Below, piece by piece: positions 1-7,962 of a stretch of 31,416 bases of DNA (position 1 is its first letter; each line of letters opens with the position of its first letter). The notes under the pieces are model-generated. The model was not told the DNA's origin. It worked only from the letters and a program-made list of their open reading frames with translations, and ran no database searches. A program made the translations under genes and the position numbers. This stretch comes from an uncultured Oscillospiraceae bacterium (GTDB taxonomy: Bacteria > Bacillota > Clostridia > Oscillospirales > Oscillospiraceae), in the NCBI GenBank assembly GCA_958436045.1, contig CAUBIP010000011.1, positions 1 to 31,416 on the forward strand, in the 5' to 3' direction.

Positions 1-272
1 ATGTCCCTCGTGCGGAAGTATTGCCCGTCCTTCCATGTCGAGCCGATATGCCCCTGGATGTACCACTGGCTACGGTTTTCTTTGATCCCCTCACCGATGA
101 TATCTCTGGACTTCGGGTCCGGCATCCAGCAATCCAGGATATTGATCCCCTGCGCCGACGCATAGCGGATCAGTTCGATGCCGTCCGCCTCCGGATGGCG
201 CTCCAGCCACTCTCCACCGAAGCCGATCTCGCTGACTTGCAGCTCTGTCTTTCCCAGTCTTCGTAATTTCAT
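1..272 (-). CDS. Aldo/keto reductase, N-terminal part (gene runs off the window)
   Basis: This is the first 90 codons of a gene that leaves the window at position 1. The protein begins MKLRRLGKTELQVSEIGFGG, the typical opening of aldo/keto reductases, which reduce carbonyls with NAD(P)H inside a TIM barrel. Next comes an IELIRYASAQGINILD stretch, matching the family's second strand and the aspartate of its catalytic region. The usual GxG(x)SE tyrosine segment is replaced here by WMPDPKSRDIIGEGIK, and a conserved GHIGSTW follows. This resembles the clostridial subgroup that often carries a C-terminal ferredoxin-like domain, but that end is not visible. AAGGAGG sits eight bases before the ATG and decides the start. 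A sigma-A-like promoter lies at 357-385, divergent from the SLH-DUF4127 gene. Substrate unknown. Confidence 0.8.
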   Translation of the reverse strand, partial: MKLRRLGKTELQVSEIGFGGEWLERHPEADGIELIRYASAQGINILDCWMPDPKSRDIIGEGIKENRSQWYIQGHIGSTWKDGQYFRTRD

Positions 273-356
273 GTTATCCTCCTTCGTGGCGTTCCGTTGT
301 GCGTCTGGGCGGACCTGTGGGGCAAGCCGGCAGCGCCGCGGGCCCCAGTTTCTTCT

Positions 357-385
357 ATCCTATCATATGGAAACACCCGTGACAA
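357..385 (-). promoter_or_regulatory. Promoter of the aldo/keto reductase gene
   Basis: The minus strand reads TTGTCA, 17 bases, TAGGAT, with TGA just before the -10 (extended -10 form). It lies about 85 bases before the start codon at 272. Confidence 0.55.
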
Positions 386-427
386 GGCGCTACTTTTTAA
401 AAAGAGGCAAAAAAATCTCGCTTCCTC

Positions 428-457
428 TTGCCAGGGTGCTGCCAGAAATGGTATGAT
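428..457 (+). promoter_or_regulatory. Promoter of the SLH-DUF4127 gene
   Basis: TTGCCA, 18 bases, TATGAT, with TGG directly before the -10. Transcription would start near 464, about 60 bases before the start codon at 527. A longer upstream reading frame beginning at 428 would therefore start inside the promoter, which argues against it. Confidence 0.6.
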
Positions 458-526
458 GGAAATACCAAGCCGACCCCACGCGTGCCAGAGACGGCACCGC
501 CGCCTTGGCCGAAAGGAGGACACCTT

Positions 527-3061
527 ATGTGGAAGAAACGTATCTTGCCCCTGCTCTGCGCGCTGGCGCTGCTGGCAGGGCTCTTGCCGGGCCGGGTGCA
601 GGCAGCGCAGACGAAGCCGGTGCGCTATCTGACCGTCACCGGCACGCCAGCACAGCTGGAGACCGGGCGGCGCCTGCCGCAGGCCACACCCGAATTGGCC
701 TCCGACGCCGGTGCTGCCCTTCATCTGACCCAGGGGCGCTGGTATAACTCCATCGCCGCGCTGCAGCAGGGCGACCCCCTGCCGGACGGTGCGTCCGTCT
801 TCGGTACCGGGACCTATTATCTCGGCCTGGAGCTCAAAGCTGACGACGGCTGGGCGCTGACAGACGAGACACGCCTTTGCATAAATCGATCGGCCAACGC
901 CGCGCTGTACACCCGGCAGGGCGCGACCCTGCTGGCCATCTGCTACCGCAGCCAGGGCGACCCGGAGACGCTGCCCCTGTCCGGCAGCACCGCCCCGTTT
1001 TCTGATCTCGCGCCGACGGATTGGTATTATTCCGCCGCCATCTATACCTATCGGCTGGGCCTGCTGCAGGGCACATCGGCCACAGCCTTCTCCCCCCATC
1101 TGACGACGACCCGGGCCATGCTCGTGACGATCCTCCACCGGCTGGCCGGGACACCGCAGCCCCGCACCCGTGCAGCATTCCAGGATGTCCCCGCAGGCAC
1201 CTGGTACACAGACGCCGTCGCCTGGGCGGCAGAGCAGGGGATCGTCTACGGCTACAGCGCGGCCCGCTTTGGCCCGGACGACCCGGTCACCCGCCAGCAG
1301 GCGGTGACCTTCCTCTATCGCTATGCGGCATTGCAGGGCTGCAGCACCGTGGGCGCAGAGAGTCTGCGCGGCTTTGCCGATACCGCCGCCGTGGCCGATT
1401 GGGCGCGGGACGCCTTTGCCTGGGCCGTCTGCCAGGGAATCCTCAGCGGCATTCCGCAGGGGGGTGCGCTGTATCTTGCGCCGGAGTGCAATGCGCTGCG
1501 GGCGCAGTTGGCCGTGATCCTACAGGAATTTTTTGACCTGGCCGTCTGCCAAAGCGCCCAGCAGCCGGGGCTTACCGTCGGCTATATCCCGCTGGATAAT
1601 CGGCCGGTGAACGACCTGCGGCCTGTGCTGCAGGCCCAGAGCGCCGGGCTGCGTGTCCGGATGCCTCGCGAAGCGCTGTACGCCACCCGACTCGACAACC
1701 AAAGCCCGACCGCCAACGGCACAACCTACGGCGCGCGTCAGGCGCTGCTGGATTGGCTGCACCGGAATGCCGACGCCTGCGATATTCTGGTCATCAGCCT
1801 GGACCAGCTGCTCTCCGGTGGGCTGGTCAGCAGTCGCGCACTGCAGGGCGGCGACCTGCAATTTGAATACGAGGCGATCGACTATCTATCAGACCTAGCC
1901 CGACAGAAGCCGGTCTATGTCTTTGATACCGTCATGCGCCTGGCGTCTACCGTCGGCTATCAGGGGCTGACCGGCGCGGATTACGTCGCCTACCGCAATT
2001 ACGGGATGCAGCCCCGCCAGAGCCTGACCGGCAACGCGCTGACACCGGAAGCCATCGCCGCCGGTTACCGCTTCGATGCCAGCGGCGCGCCCATCGCCAC
2101 CCGCCTCACGGACCAGGCGCTGGATGCCTATCACGCCGCGCGGCTGCGGAAGCTGCGGCTGGGCCTGCGGCTTTTGGAGCGGAGCGCGCCCTTTGCCGGT
2201 GTCCTCATCGGCGTGGACGACTCCCACCCGGGCAGTTCCATCCAGACAAATGAGATTGCCCTGCTGCAGCAGCATTTGGGCAAAAACGGCGCGCTGTTCT
2301 GCGGCGCCGATGAATTGGGCATGATGGCCATCTGCCAGGCCTATTGCACCGCCCAGGGCGGCGCGCCGCGCCTGGCGGCGACCTACTTCGGTCCCTGCGC
2401 TAACGAACCTGCCGACGACTTTGACACCGCGACACTGCGCCAGGCCGTGCAGCAGCATATGGATGCCCTGGGCACCGCCTCGTCCGGCTCCACCGTCGCC
2501 CAGGTCTTGCTCCTGACAAAGGGCAGCAGCCAGCAGGACGCGGACGCTCTGCTTGCCGCCTGGCAGGCCAATGACCGCGCCAACATCCCGACCATCGTCA
2601 TCGACGTCTCCGGCGGCAACCGGCTGACCGCCGGGCTCCTGCAAGCACTGCCGGTCCGCTCACTGATGGGCTACAGCAGTTGGGGCACGACCGACAATGC
2701 CGTGGGCATCGCCCTCTCCATGGGCCTGACGCGCCTGTGCTATCTACGCCATACCGCACAGAGCCAGGACGCCTGCACGGCGGCATTCTGCCAGAGCCTG
2801 ACCTTTGCCCTGGTCAAGGACATCGCCTATTGCAAAGGCTGCCGCAGCGCCGTGCAGGACCTGACGCCCGCCGGACTGCAGGCCCTTGTCTGCGGCGACG
2901 ACGTGACAAAACGTCTGCTCTCGGCCCTGCCCGGCAAAGCCGTCTGCACCGCCCAAGCGGGCGATCCGGCCTTTGCTGTGATCCCATCGCTTACTCTGAC
3001 AAACTTCTCCGCCCCCTTCGCCCGGCGCTACGAGATCCGCTTTCAAGTCGTACTGGGCTGA
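527..3061 (+). CDS. Secreted SLH-domain protein with DUF4127 domain
   Basis: 844 residues. Residues 1-27 form a Sec signal peptide (MWKKR, then a Leu/Ala-rich core ending VQAA). Residues about 30-140 look like the small beta-rich module common in clostridial surface proteins. Three S-layer-homology repeats follow at about 157-206, 218-267 and 282-335, each with the F-x-D-V/L opening, W-Y/A core and TR-type end. The third is degenerate at its end. Residues 350-844 are a full DUF4127 domain, opening VGYIPLDNRPVN and containing DILVISLDQLLSGGLVSSR and IGVDDSHPGSSIQTNE. The protein should be held at the cell wall by the SLH repeats. The domain's activity is unknown to me; its acidic and His motifs suggest a hydrolase, but that is inference. 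GAAAGGAGG six bases before the ATG decides the start. It is a single-gene transcript with its own promoter and terminator. Confidence 0.88.
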   Translation: MWKKRILPLLCALALLAGLLPGRVQAAQTKPVRYLTVTGTPAQLETGRRLPQATPELASDAGAALHLTQGRWYNSIAALQQGDPLPDGASVFGTGTYYLGLELKADDGWALTDETRLCINRSANAALYTRQGATLLAICYRSQGDPETLPLSGSTAPFSDLAPTDWYYSAAIYTYRLGLLQGTSATAFSPHLTTTRAMLVTILHRLAGTPQPRTRAAFQDVPAGTWYTDAVAWAAEQGIVYGYSAARFGPDDPVTRQQAVTFLYRYAALQGCSTVGAESLRGFADTAAVADWARDAFAWAVCQGILSGIPQGGALYLAPECNALRAQLAVILQEFFDLAVCQSAQQPGLTVGYIPLDNRPVNDLRPVLQAQSAGLRVRMPREALYATRLDNQSPTANGTTYGARQALLDWLHRNADACDILVISLDQLLSGGLVSSRALQGGDLQFEYEAIDYLSDLARQKPVYVFDTVMRLASTVGYQGLTGADYVAYRNYGMQPRQSLTGNALTPEAIAAGYRFDASGAPIATRLTDQALDAYHAARLRKLRLGLRLLERSAPFAGVLIGVDDSHPGSSIQTNEIALLQQHLGKNGALFCGADELGMMAICQAYCTAQGGAPRLAATYFGPCANEPADDFDTATLRQAVQQHMDALGTASSGSTVAQVLLLTKGSSQQDADALLAAWQANDRANIPTIVIDVSGGNRLTAGLLQALPVRSLMGYSSWGTTDNAVGIALSMGLTRLCYLRHTAQSQDACTAAFCQSLTFALVKDIAYCKGCRSAVQDLTPAGLQALVCGDDVTKRLLSALPGKAVCTAQAGDPAFAVIPSLTLTNFSAPFARRYEIRFQVVLG

Positions 3062-3085
3062 GCCCCAAGCACCGCAAAGATGACA

Positions 3086-3124
3086 AACCCGCGGCAGGGA
3101 CTTACCTGCCGCGGGTTGGTTTTT
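3086..3124 (+). terminator. Terminator after the SLH-DUF4127 gene
   Basis: A perfect 13-base-pair stem (3086-3098 with 3105-3117), a six-base loop and GGTTTTT. On the other strand only three T follow, so it is a weak stop for ruvX, which ends at 3131. Confidence 0.85.
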
Positions 3125-3130
3125 ACTATT

Positions 3131-3559
3131 TTAAACTTCCTCCGGGTGATTGCGGAGGTAGCCCAGGTACCCCTCCAGGATCAGGCTGGCGGCCACGGCG
3201 TCGACGGTGTTCTTCCGCTTTTTGCCGTGGTAATTCTGGCATGAGAGGATCTGATGCGCCTCGACCGTCGTCCGGCGCTCATCCCAAAGGCGGACAGGCA
3301 TCCCTGCCGCTTTCTCTAAACTGGCGGCAAATTCCCGGTAAAGCGCCGCCCGGGGGCCCTCCGTGCCGTCCATATTCCGGGGAAAGCCCATGACCAGCCG
3401 GTCCGCGCCCCGCTCCTTGCACAGTGCCGCCAGCTGCGCCAGCACCGTCTCCCGCTTCCGGCTGTGGATGACCGTCGTAAAGCCGGTCAGAAGCCCACTG
3501 GGGTCAGAGATGGCAACGCCGGTACGGGCATCGCCGTAATCAATAGCCATAACCCGCAT
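3131..3559 (-). CDS. ruvX: Putative Holliday junction resolvase RuvX (YqgF)
   Basis: 142 residues, the normal RuvX length. The RNase H-like fold is shown by MAIDYGDARTGVAISD at the start (first catalytic Asp7), VMGFPRNMDGTEGP in the middle, LWDERRTTVEA (acidic second site) and DAVAASLIL near the end (last Asp). Family members process 16S rRNA 5' ends or resolve recombination junctions; which applies here cannot be read from sequence. The start at 3559 is chosen because MRVMAIDYG is the conserved opening and AGGAGG precedes it; a start 21 codons further up adds only non-conserved residues lying inside the upstream gene. The ATG is one base from the TGA of the serine dehydratase gene, so translation is probably coupled. 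Confidence 0.9.
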   Translation of the reverse strand: MRVMAIDYGDARTGVAISDPSGLLTGFTTVIHSRKRETVLAQLAALCKERGADRLVMGFPRNMDGTEGPRAALYREFAASLEKAAGMPVRLWDERRTTVEAHQILSCQNYHGKKRKNTVDAVAASLILEGYLGYLRNHPEEV

Positions 3560-3560
3560 C

Positions 3561-4772
3561 TCAGCGCCGCCTCCTGCGGTAGAATTTGGCCAGGCCGCCC
3601 TCGGATGTCTCCCGGTATTCATGGTTCAGGTGCCGCCCGGTCTCGTACATCGTGCGTACGACCATATCAAAGCTGATATTCCGTGTACCCGTCAGCAGCT
3701 GGGCCAGGTTGAATGCCGTCATCGCGCGCTTGGCCGCCACGGCGTTGCGCTCGATGCAGGGGATCTGCACTAGGCCGCAGATGGGGTCGCACGTCAGGCC
3801 GAGGTGATGCTCCAGGGCATTCTCCGCCGCGTACTCCACCTGGGGGATTTCCAGGCCTTTGAGGGTACACAGCGCTGCCGCCGCCATAGAACAGGCCGAG
3901 CCGATCTCCGCCTGGCAGCCGCACTCCGCGCCGGAAATGGACGCGTTGCGCTTGATCAGATTGCCGATTAGCCCGGCGACCGCCAGGGCGCGGACGATCT
4001 CGTCGTCCGAGTAGTTATATTTGCCCTGCATATACCGCAGCGCCGAGGGCAGGACACCGCAGCTGCCACAGGTGGGCGCGGTGACGATGGTGCCATTGTC
4101 GGCATTCTGCTCGGAGATAGCAAAGGCATAGGAACAGATGAGCCGCAGCTCCTGCATCTGGGGGATCTCGTCGGCCAAGACGTTCTCGTAAAGCATCTTC
4201 GCCTTGCGCTCCAGGCGCAACGGGCCGGGCAGGACGCCGGTGGCCTGTAGGCCGTCTTCAATAGACTTGCACATCGTCTCCCAGACCATATGCAAAAAGT
4301 CCCAGATCTCCGGCCCCTCGTTGAGCTCGACGTATTCGCTCAGGCTGACATTGCGCCAGCGACAGAACTCCGCGATCTCGGCAAAGGAATTCTCCGGATA
4401 GACATTTTCCATCTCCAAGCTGGGGCGGCCCTCGATGACGATATCGCCGCCGCCGATGGACTCGACGCGGATAAAACCGATCTGCTCATTATTCTTCCAC
4501 GCGGTAAAATCCAGCGTGTTGGGGTGCTGCGCATCCGCCGGCAGATTGTCGCGGAAAATGATCTTCGTTTTGACCGGGCTGAGCACCTCCCGCAAAACGC
4601 GGTCCGTCCCGTGGCCGACGCCGGTTTTGCTCAAGGAGCCATACAGGCGAACCTCAAAGAGATCTGCCGTGGGGTTCTCGTCTTTAAACAGCTGCGCCGC
4701 CCGCGCAGGGCCCATGGTATGCGAGGAAGACGGGCCTTTTCCGATCTTATAAATATCTCGGATCGATTTCAT
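3561..4772 (-). CDS. sdaA: L-serine dehydratase (L-serine ammonia-lyase), single-chain iron-sulfur type
   Basis: 403 residues. Converts L-serine to pyruvate and ammonia using a [4Fe-4S] cluster. The beta-type domain comes first (residues 1-150, with GKGPSSSHTMGP at 11-22 and GHGTDRVL), followed by the alpha-type catalytic domain (about 165-403, with TAPTCGSCGVLPS). Likely cluster cysteines are C284 (GAECGCQAEIG), C328 (LTCDPICG) and C339 (IPCIERN), spaced 44 and 11 as in the family. Many Bacillota split this enzyme into two genes; here it is one chain, slightly shorter than the enteric single-chain enzymes of about 455 residues. The start at 4772 follows GGGAGG at an eight-base spacing; 15 extra upstream codons would overlap the leader and are not conserved. 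A strong promoter lies at 4822-4850. It is likely transcribed with ruvX. Confidence 0.93.
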   Translation of the reverse strand: MKSIRDIYKIGKGPSSSHTMGPARAAQLFKDENPTADLFEVRLYGSLSKTGVGHGTDRVLREVLSPVKTKIIFRDNLPADAQHPNTLDFTAWKNNEQIGFIRVESIGGGDIVIEGRPSLEMENVYPENSFAEIAEFCRWRNVSLSEYVELNEGPEIWDFLHMVWETMCKSIEDGLQATGVLPGPLRLERKAKMLYENVLADEIPQMQELRLICSYAFAISEQNADNGTIVTAPTCGSCGVLPSALRYMQGKYNYSDDEIVRALAVAGLIGNLIKRNASISGAECGCQAEIGSACSMAAAALCTLKGLEIPQVEYAAENALEHHLGLTCDPICGLVQIPCIERNAVAAKRAMTAFNLAQLLTGTRNISFDMVVRTMYETGRHLNHEYRETSEGGLAKFYRRRRR

Positions 4773-4821
4773 TGGTATACCTCCCAACTGACGGTTGCGT
4801 TCTCTTTCCAAAAACATGGGT

Positions 4822-4850
4822 ATTATACCAAATTCAAATTATAAAAACAA
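4822..4850 (-). promoter_or_regulatory. Promoter of the sdaA-ruvX unit
   Basis: The minus strand reads TTGTTT, 17 bases, TATAAT, with TGG before the -10. It lies about 50 bases before the sdaA start. Confidence 0.7.
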
Positions 4851-4875
4851 TCACCTGGTACAAAGATTTCCAAAA

Positions 4876-5031
4876 TCAGCGCCGTGCTTGCAGCGCCTCC
4901 AGGGACAGCTCCCCAGCCAGCTTGAACAGCGCATCCGCCAGGACCCGCTCCGGCGTCAGCCCGGCGCTCTGGGCGACCCGGGCATAAAACGCCGCCGTGG
5001 CGGCGTCCAGCTCAATGGTAAAGGTTCTCAT
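4876..5031 (-). CDS. Small ribbon-helix-helix-like protein, 51 residues
   Basis: The protein starts MRTFTIELDAATAAFYARVA and continues with an Ala/Leu-rich helix (LTPERVLADALFKLAGELS). One short alternating strand (RTFTIEL) followed by two helices is the pattern of ribbon-helix-helix DNA-binding proteins and of many type II antitoxins; this is shape recognition, not a sequence match. AAGGAGA eight bases before the ATG decides the start; 11 in-frame codons further up have no such site. No toxin-like partner adjoins it: the next gene downstream is sdaA, with its own promoter, and the upstream neighbour nudC diverges. A perfect ten-base palindrome at 5089-5098 lies upstream and could be its operator. 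Confidence 0.6.
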   Translation of the reverse strand: MRTFTIELDAATAAFYARVAQSAGLTPERVLADALFKLAGELSLEALQARR

Positions 5032-5088
5032 GCGGCAGTCTCCTTCCCGCTCCGTCCTGGCCACCTGGTCTTCCGGCGGCCATACGCC

Positions 5089-5098
5089 AAACTAGTTT
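5089..5098. repeat. Ten-base palindrome between the small RHH-like gene and nudC
   Basis: AAACTAGTTT is a perfect palindrome about 58 bases upstream of the 51-residue gene and 51 bases before the nudC -35 box. It could be an operator; its function is not shown by the sequence. Confidence 0.3.
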
Positions 5099-5148
5099 AT
5101 CTTATGCCACGGCGGCGGTTTTGTGCCGGAATTTCCGTGGCTTTGGAG

Positions 5149-5177
5149 TTGACCCGCCGGGGCTGGTATGGTATGAT
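5149..5177 (+). promoter_or_regulatory. Promoter of nudC
   Basis: TTGACC, exactly 17 bases, TATGAT, with TGG before the -10. Transcription should begin near 5184, giving a leader of about 67 bases. Confidence 0.75.
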
Positions 5178-5250
5178 TACCACAACGCGAGGCGCACGCC
5201 GCCCCGCTCTCATGCCGCACCCGGCGGCAGAATCGCAAGGTGAGAAGACC

Positions 5251-6081
5251 ATGATCCAGGATATCGCGCCCCACCGGTATGACAATACCTTCGCCCCGGC
5301 GGCGCCGGCGCAAAGCAGCCCGCTCCTCTGCTTCCGGGAAGGCCAGGTGCTGCTGCGGCGCACGGCAAGCGGCGTGCTGGCCCTGCCATGCCTGGAGGAC
5401 CTTCCGGCCTTCAGTGCACCGCCGCGCTTTGCCTTCCGGCTGGACGGCACGGCGTATTTCCTGGCCCTGGCGCCGGTGGACGCGCCGACGGAGGCGCTCT
5501 ATTTTGCGCCCCAGGTCAGCCTGCGGCAGGCAGAGCCCCAGCATCTGGCGTTTGCCTGCGCCGTGGCAGGCAGCCTGCTGCGCTGGTATACGGGTAACCG
5601 CTTCTGCGGCGCCTGCGGCGCGGAAAATCGCCACAGTGAGAAAGAGCGCGCACTGGTCTGCCCCCGCTGCGGCAGGGTCCTCTATCCCAAGATCTGTCCC
5701 GCCGTTATCGTCGCGATCACAGACGATAACCGTCTGCTGCTGACAAAATACGCCGGGCGGGCGTACAAGCGCTACGCCTTGGTCGCAGGCTTTAACGAGA
5801 TCGGCGAGAGCATCGAAGCGACAGTCCACCGGGAGGTTCTGGAGGAGACGGGGCTGCGGGTCAAAAACCTGCGGTTTTACCGCTCCCAGCCCTGGGTCTT
5901 TACCGATAGCCTGCTCCTGGGCTTTTTCGTCGACCTGGACGGGCCGGACTGCATCACGCTACAGGAGGACGAGCTCTCCGAGGGCGCGTGGTTTGACCGG
6001 ACGCACCTACCCGACGTGCCGCCGGGCGGCAGCCTGACCGGCGAGATGATCGAATTATTCCGCCAGGGCCGTGAGCCCTGA
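5251..6081 (+). CDS. nudC: NAD(H) diphosphatase NudC-type Nudix hydrolase
   Basis: 276 residues. Members cut NADH to NMNH and AMP and can remove NAD caps from RNA. After a variable N-terminal domain comes a zinc ribbon (C119, C122, C137, C140), then the Nudix box at 180-202 (GFNEIGE, then REVLEETGL), complete with its metal-binding glutamates. Residues 212-220 read SQPWVFTDS where NudC enzymes have SQPWPFPxS, so the nicotinamide-side motif is kept only in part. AAGGTGAG before ATG 5251 and a promoter ending at 5177 decide the start; the open frame further upstream lies before the transcription start. The gene is followed after 24 bases by a membrane protein gene, probably on the same transcript. 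Confidence 0.87.
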   Translation: MIQDIAPHRYDNTFAPAAPAQSSPLLCFREGQVLLRRTASGVLALPCLEDLPAFSAPPRFAFRLDGTAYFLALAPVDAPTEALYFAPQVSLRQAEPQHLAFACAVAGSLLRWYTGNRFCGACGAENRHSEKERALVCPRCGRVLYPKICPAVIVAITDDNRLLLTKYAGRAYKRYALVAGFNEIGESIEATVHREVLEETGLRVKNLRFYRSQPWVFTDSLLLGFFVDLDGPDCITLQEDELSEGAWFDRTHLPDVPPGGSLTGEMIELFRQGREP

Positions 6082-6105
6082 CGGTGCAAGAGGGGGAACC
6101 ATATC

Positions 6106-6546
6106 ATGAAGCATCGCGAAGACAAATCTGCCATGACACCCCAGGAGGCGGAAAAGCGCAAGCAGGAAAAACAGGAGACCCGCTCCCAGACGATGTTCGC
6201 CCTGCGTTGTGTGCTCTCGGCCTACCTGGTTTACCTGGGGTATGACCTCATCAGCAAAACGATCAAGGACGAAGAAGGCGGCTCCTTCTGGTATATCATC
6301 GTCGGCGTCGTCTTCGCCGTTGTGGGCGTCTATGTCCTCATCGACTGTTGGAAGCGCAAGCGCCAGCACGACGCCGAGGAGCGCGAGGCCCAGCGGCAGG
6401 AGCTGCAGGCCAAAGGTCTGCTGGACTTTGACGAGCCCGCAGACGAGGCAGATACCGAGCCCGCAGGCGACGATTTCTGGACGGAAGACGGTGACGCCGA
6501 AGCCACCCCCGAAGGCGATGCGTCCAGCGACGAAACAGACGCATAA
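6106..6546 (+). CDS. Hypothetical membrane protein, two predicted membrane helices
   Basis: 146 residues, family not recognised. A charged N-terminal tail (about 1-27, rich in Lys, Glu and Gln) is followed by two hydrophobic segments at about 29-47 and 59-80. A KRKRQ cluster after the second suggests that both tails are cytoplasmic. The last 50 residues are very acidic (repeated DE, DD and EGD) and probably disordered. AGAGGGGG precedes the ATG. The gene lies 24 bases after nudC and is closed by a terminator, so it is the second gene of that transcript. No functional motif is visible. Confidence 0.75.
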   Translation: MKHREDKSAMTPQEAEKRKQEKQETRSQTMFALRCVLSAYLVYLGYDLISKTIKDEEGGSFWYIIVGVVFAVVGVYVLIDCWKRKRQHDAEEREAQRQELQAKGLLDFDEPADEADTEPAGDDFWTEDGDAEATPEGDASSDETDA

Positions 6547-6554
6547 CGCGGCAA

Positions 6555-6600
6555 AACGCTCTGCCCGCGACATGCACAGGCAGAGCGTTCGTTTGCTTTG
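6555..6600. terminator. Bidirectional terminator between the membrane protein and the 2-hydroxyacid dehydrogenase
   Basis: An 11-base-pair stem (6555-6565 with 6579-6589). On the plus strand it is followed by a T-rich but broken tail; on the minus strand four T follow, serving the gene that ends at 6619. Confidence 0.65.
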
Positions 6601-6618
6601 CAAGGTCTAGCAATTTTC

Positions 6619-7578
6619 TCAGGGGTTGACGACGTTGATCGGGCTGCCGCTGCAATAGGCCGCCAGGTTCTCCTTCGCGATGGACAGCAGCCGCTGCCGC
6701 GCCTCCAGCGGCGCCCAGGCAACGTGCGGCGTCATCAGGCAATTGGGGGCCGACAGAAGCGGATTCTCCGGCCGGATCGGCTCCTGGGAGACGACGTCCA
6801 CCGCAGCGCCCCGCAGCTTGCCGCTGCGCAGCGCATCCGCGAGGTCCTGCTCGACGATGAGGCCGCCCCGGCTGGTATTGAGGAGGATCGCGCCGTCCTT
6901 CATCTGCGCGATCCGCGCGCGGTCGATTAGCCCCGTCGTCTCCGGTGTCTGCGGGCAGTGGAGCGTGACGACGTCCGACTGGGCGAGCAGCTCCTCCAGC
7001 GGCGCATAGCGGCACGTGGGGGACTCCAGCGCCGGGTCCGAATGGCGGGCATTGACCAGCAGCCGCATCCCCAGCGCCTGGGCGATGGCCCCGACGGCCC
7101 GGCCGATCGTGCCATAGCCGATGATGCCCATCGTCTTACCGCTCAGCTCCATCAACGGCGCATCCCAAAAGCAGAAGTCCGGGCAGGCCGCCCAACGCCC
7201 GCTGTGGCAGGCGTCCGAGAGCGCGCCCACATGGCTGCACAGCTCCAGCAGATGCGCAATGGTCAGCTGAGCGACGGACGCCGTGGAATAGCTGGGGCTA
7301 TTGCAGACCAAGATCCCCAGCTCCTTCGCCGCGGCGGTATCGACTACGTTATACCCCGTGGCCAGAACACTGACCAGCTTGAGATTTTTGCACTGGCGCA
7401 GCGTCTGCCCATCCAGCCGGACCTTATTGACATAGACGACCTCCGCGTCGCCAATGCGCGTCAGAACATCCTCCGGCGCCGTCCGGTCATAGACGGTGAC
7501 CTCGCCAAATTCCCGCAGCCCGTCCCAGGACAGGTCGCCGGGGTTGGCTGCATACGCGTCTAAAAGTACGATCTTCAT
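6619..7578 (-). CDS. D-2-hydroxyacid dehydrogenase (glycerate dehydrogenase / hydroxypyruvate reductase type)
   Basis: 319 residues, normal length. Reduces a 2-keto acid, probably hydroxypyruvate or glyoxylate, with NAD(P)H. The Rossmann motif is at 151-163 (GIIGYGTIGRAVG). The catalytic triad is Arg237 (NTSRGG), Glu266 (SQEPI) and His285 (TPHVAWA); the H-x-A-W form is typical of the glycerate dehydrogenase branch. The loop after the second beta strand reads NARHS, without the Asp usual for strict NAD enzymes, so NADP use is possible. AAGAGGCG lies before the ATG. It is 24 bases downstream of a small membrane protein gene, which brings the promoter at 8052-8080. Confidence 0.87.
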   Translation of the reverse strand: MKIVLLDAYAANPGDLSWDGLREFGEVTVYDRTAPEDVLTRIGDAEVVYVNKVRLDGQTLRQCKNLKLVSVLATGYNVVDTAAAKELGILVCNSPSYSTASVAQLTIAHLLELCSHVGALSDACHSGRWAACPDFCFWDAPLMELSGKTMGIIGYGTIGRAVGAIAQALGMRLLVNARHSDPALESPTCRYAPLEELLAQSDVVTLHCPQTPETTGLIDRARIAQMKDGAILLNTSRGGLIVEQDLADALRSGKLRGAAVDVVSQEPIRPENPLLSAPNCLMTPHVAWAPLEARQRLLSIAKENLAAYCSGSPINVVNP

Positions 7579-7602
7579 AAAAACGCCTCTTTCTCCACTG
7601 CC

Positions 7603-7962
7603 TTACCAGAAAATTTTCGACGCTCGGTTGTGCACAACGGAGATATAGACAAACACCGCCAGCACAATGACCGTCTGCACCGTCGTCGCGATAATGCCGA
7701 CTTTCAGCAGCGACATCACCAGCACGGCAATGCCGAACACCACACATACCGCGCCAAACAGACTCATCCGTGGCACGATATAAGCGATATAGCCCTCCGG
7801 GTCCAAGCAGTTTTCCGGCGTACACTGGGAGGGGTAGAGGATCTTATTTTCAAACAGCACCTGCTCCCGCTTCAAACGAATGCAGGCCGCCAACGCATAG
7901 CCCCCTGCGCCCACCAGCAGAATCGTCACCAAAACATCTAAAATAAACATGCTTTCTCCCAT
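7603..7962 (-). CDS. Hypothetical small membrane protein
   Basis: 119 residues, family not recognised. Three hydrophobic segments lie at about 5-27, 66-87 and 90-111. Between the first and second is a loop containing CTPENC, a possible disulfide or metal pair. The chosen start has AAGGGG eight bases upstream; a second ATG four codons later has GGGAGA close by and is almost equally likely. The gene has its own promoter at 8052-8080 and precedes the 2-hydroxyacid dehydrogenase by 24 bases. Nothing indicates a function. Confidence 0.7.
   Translation of the reverse strand: MGESMFILDVLVTILLVGAGGYALAACIRLKREQVLFENKILYPSQCTPENCLDPEGYIAYIVPRMSLFGAVCVVFGIAVLVMSLLKVGIIATTVQTVIVLAVFVYISVVHNRASKIFW

Noticed and set aside
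4876..5031. Complete toxin-antitoxin pair
   Set aside because: Only an antitoxin-like protein is present; neither neighbour resembles a toxin.
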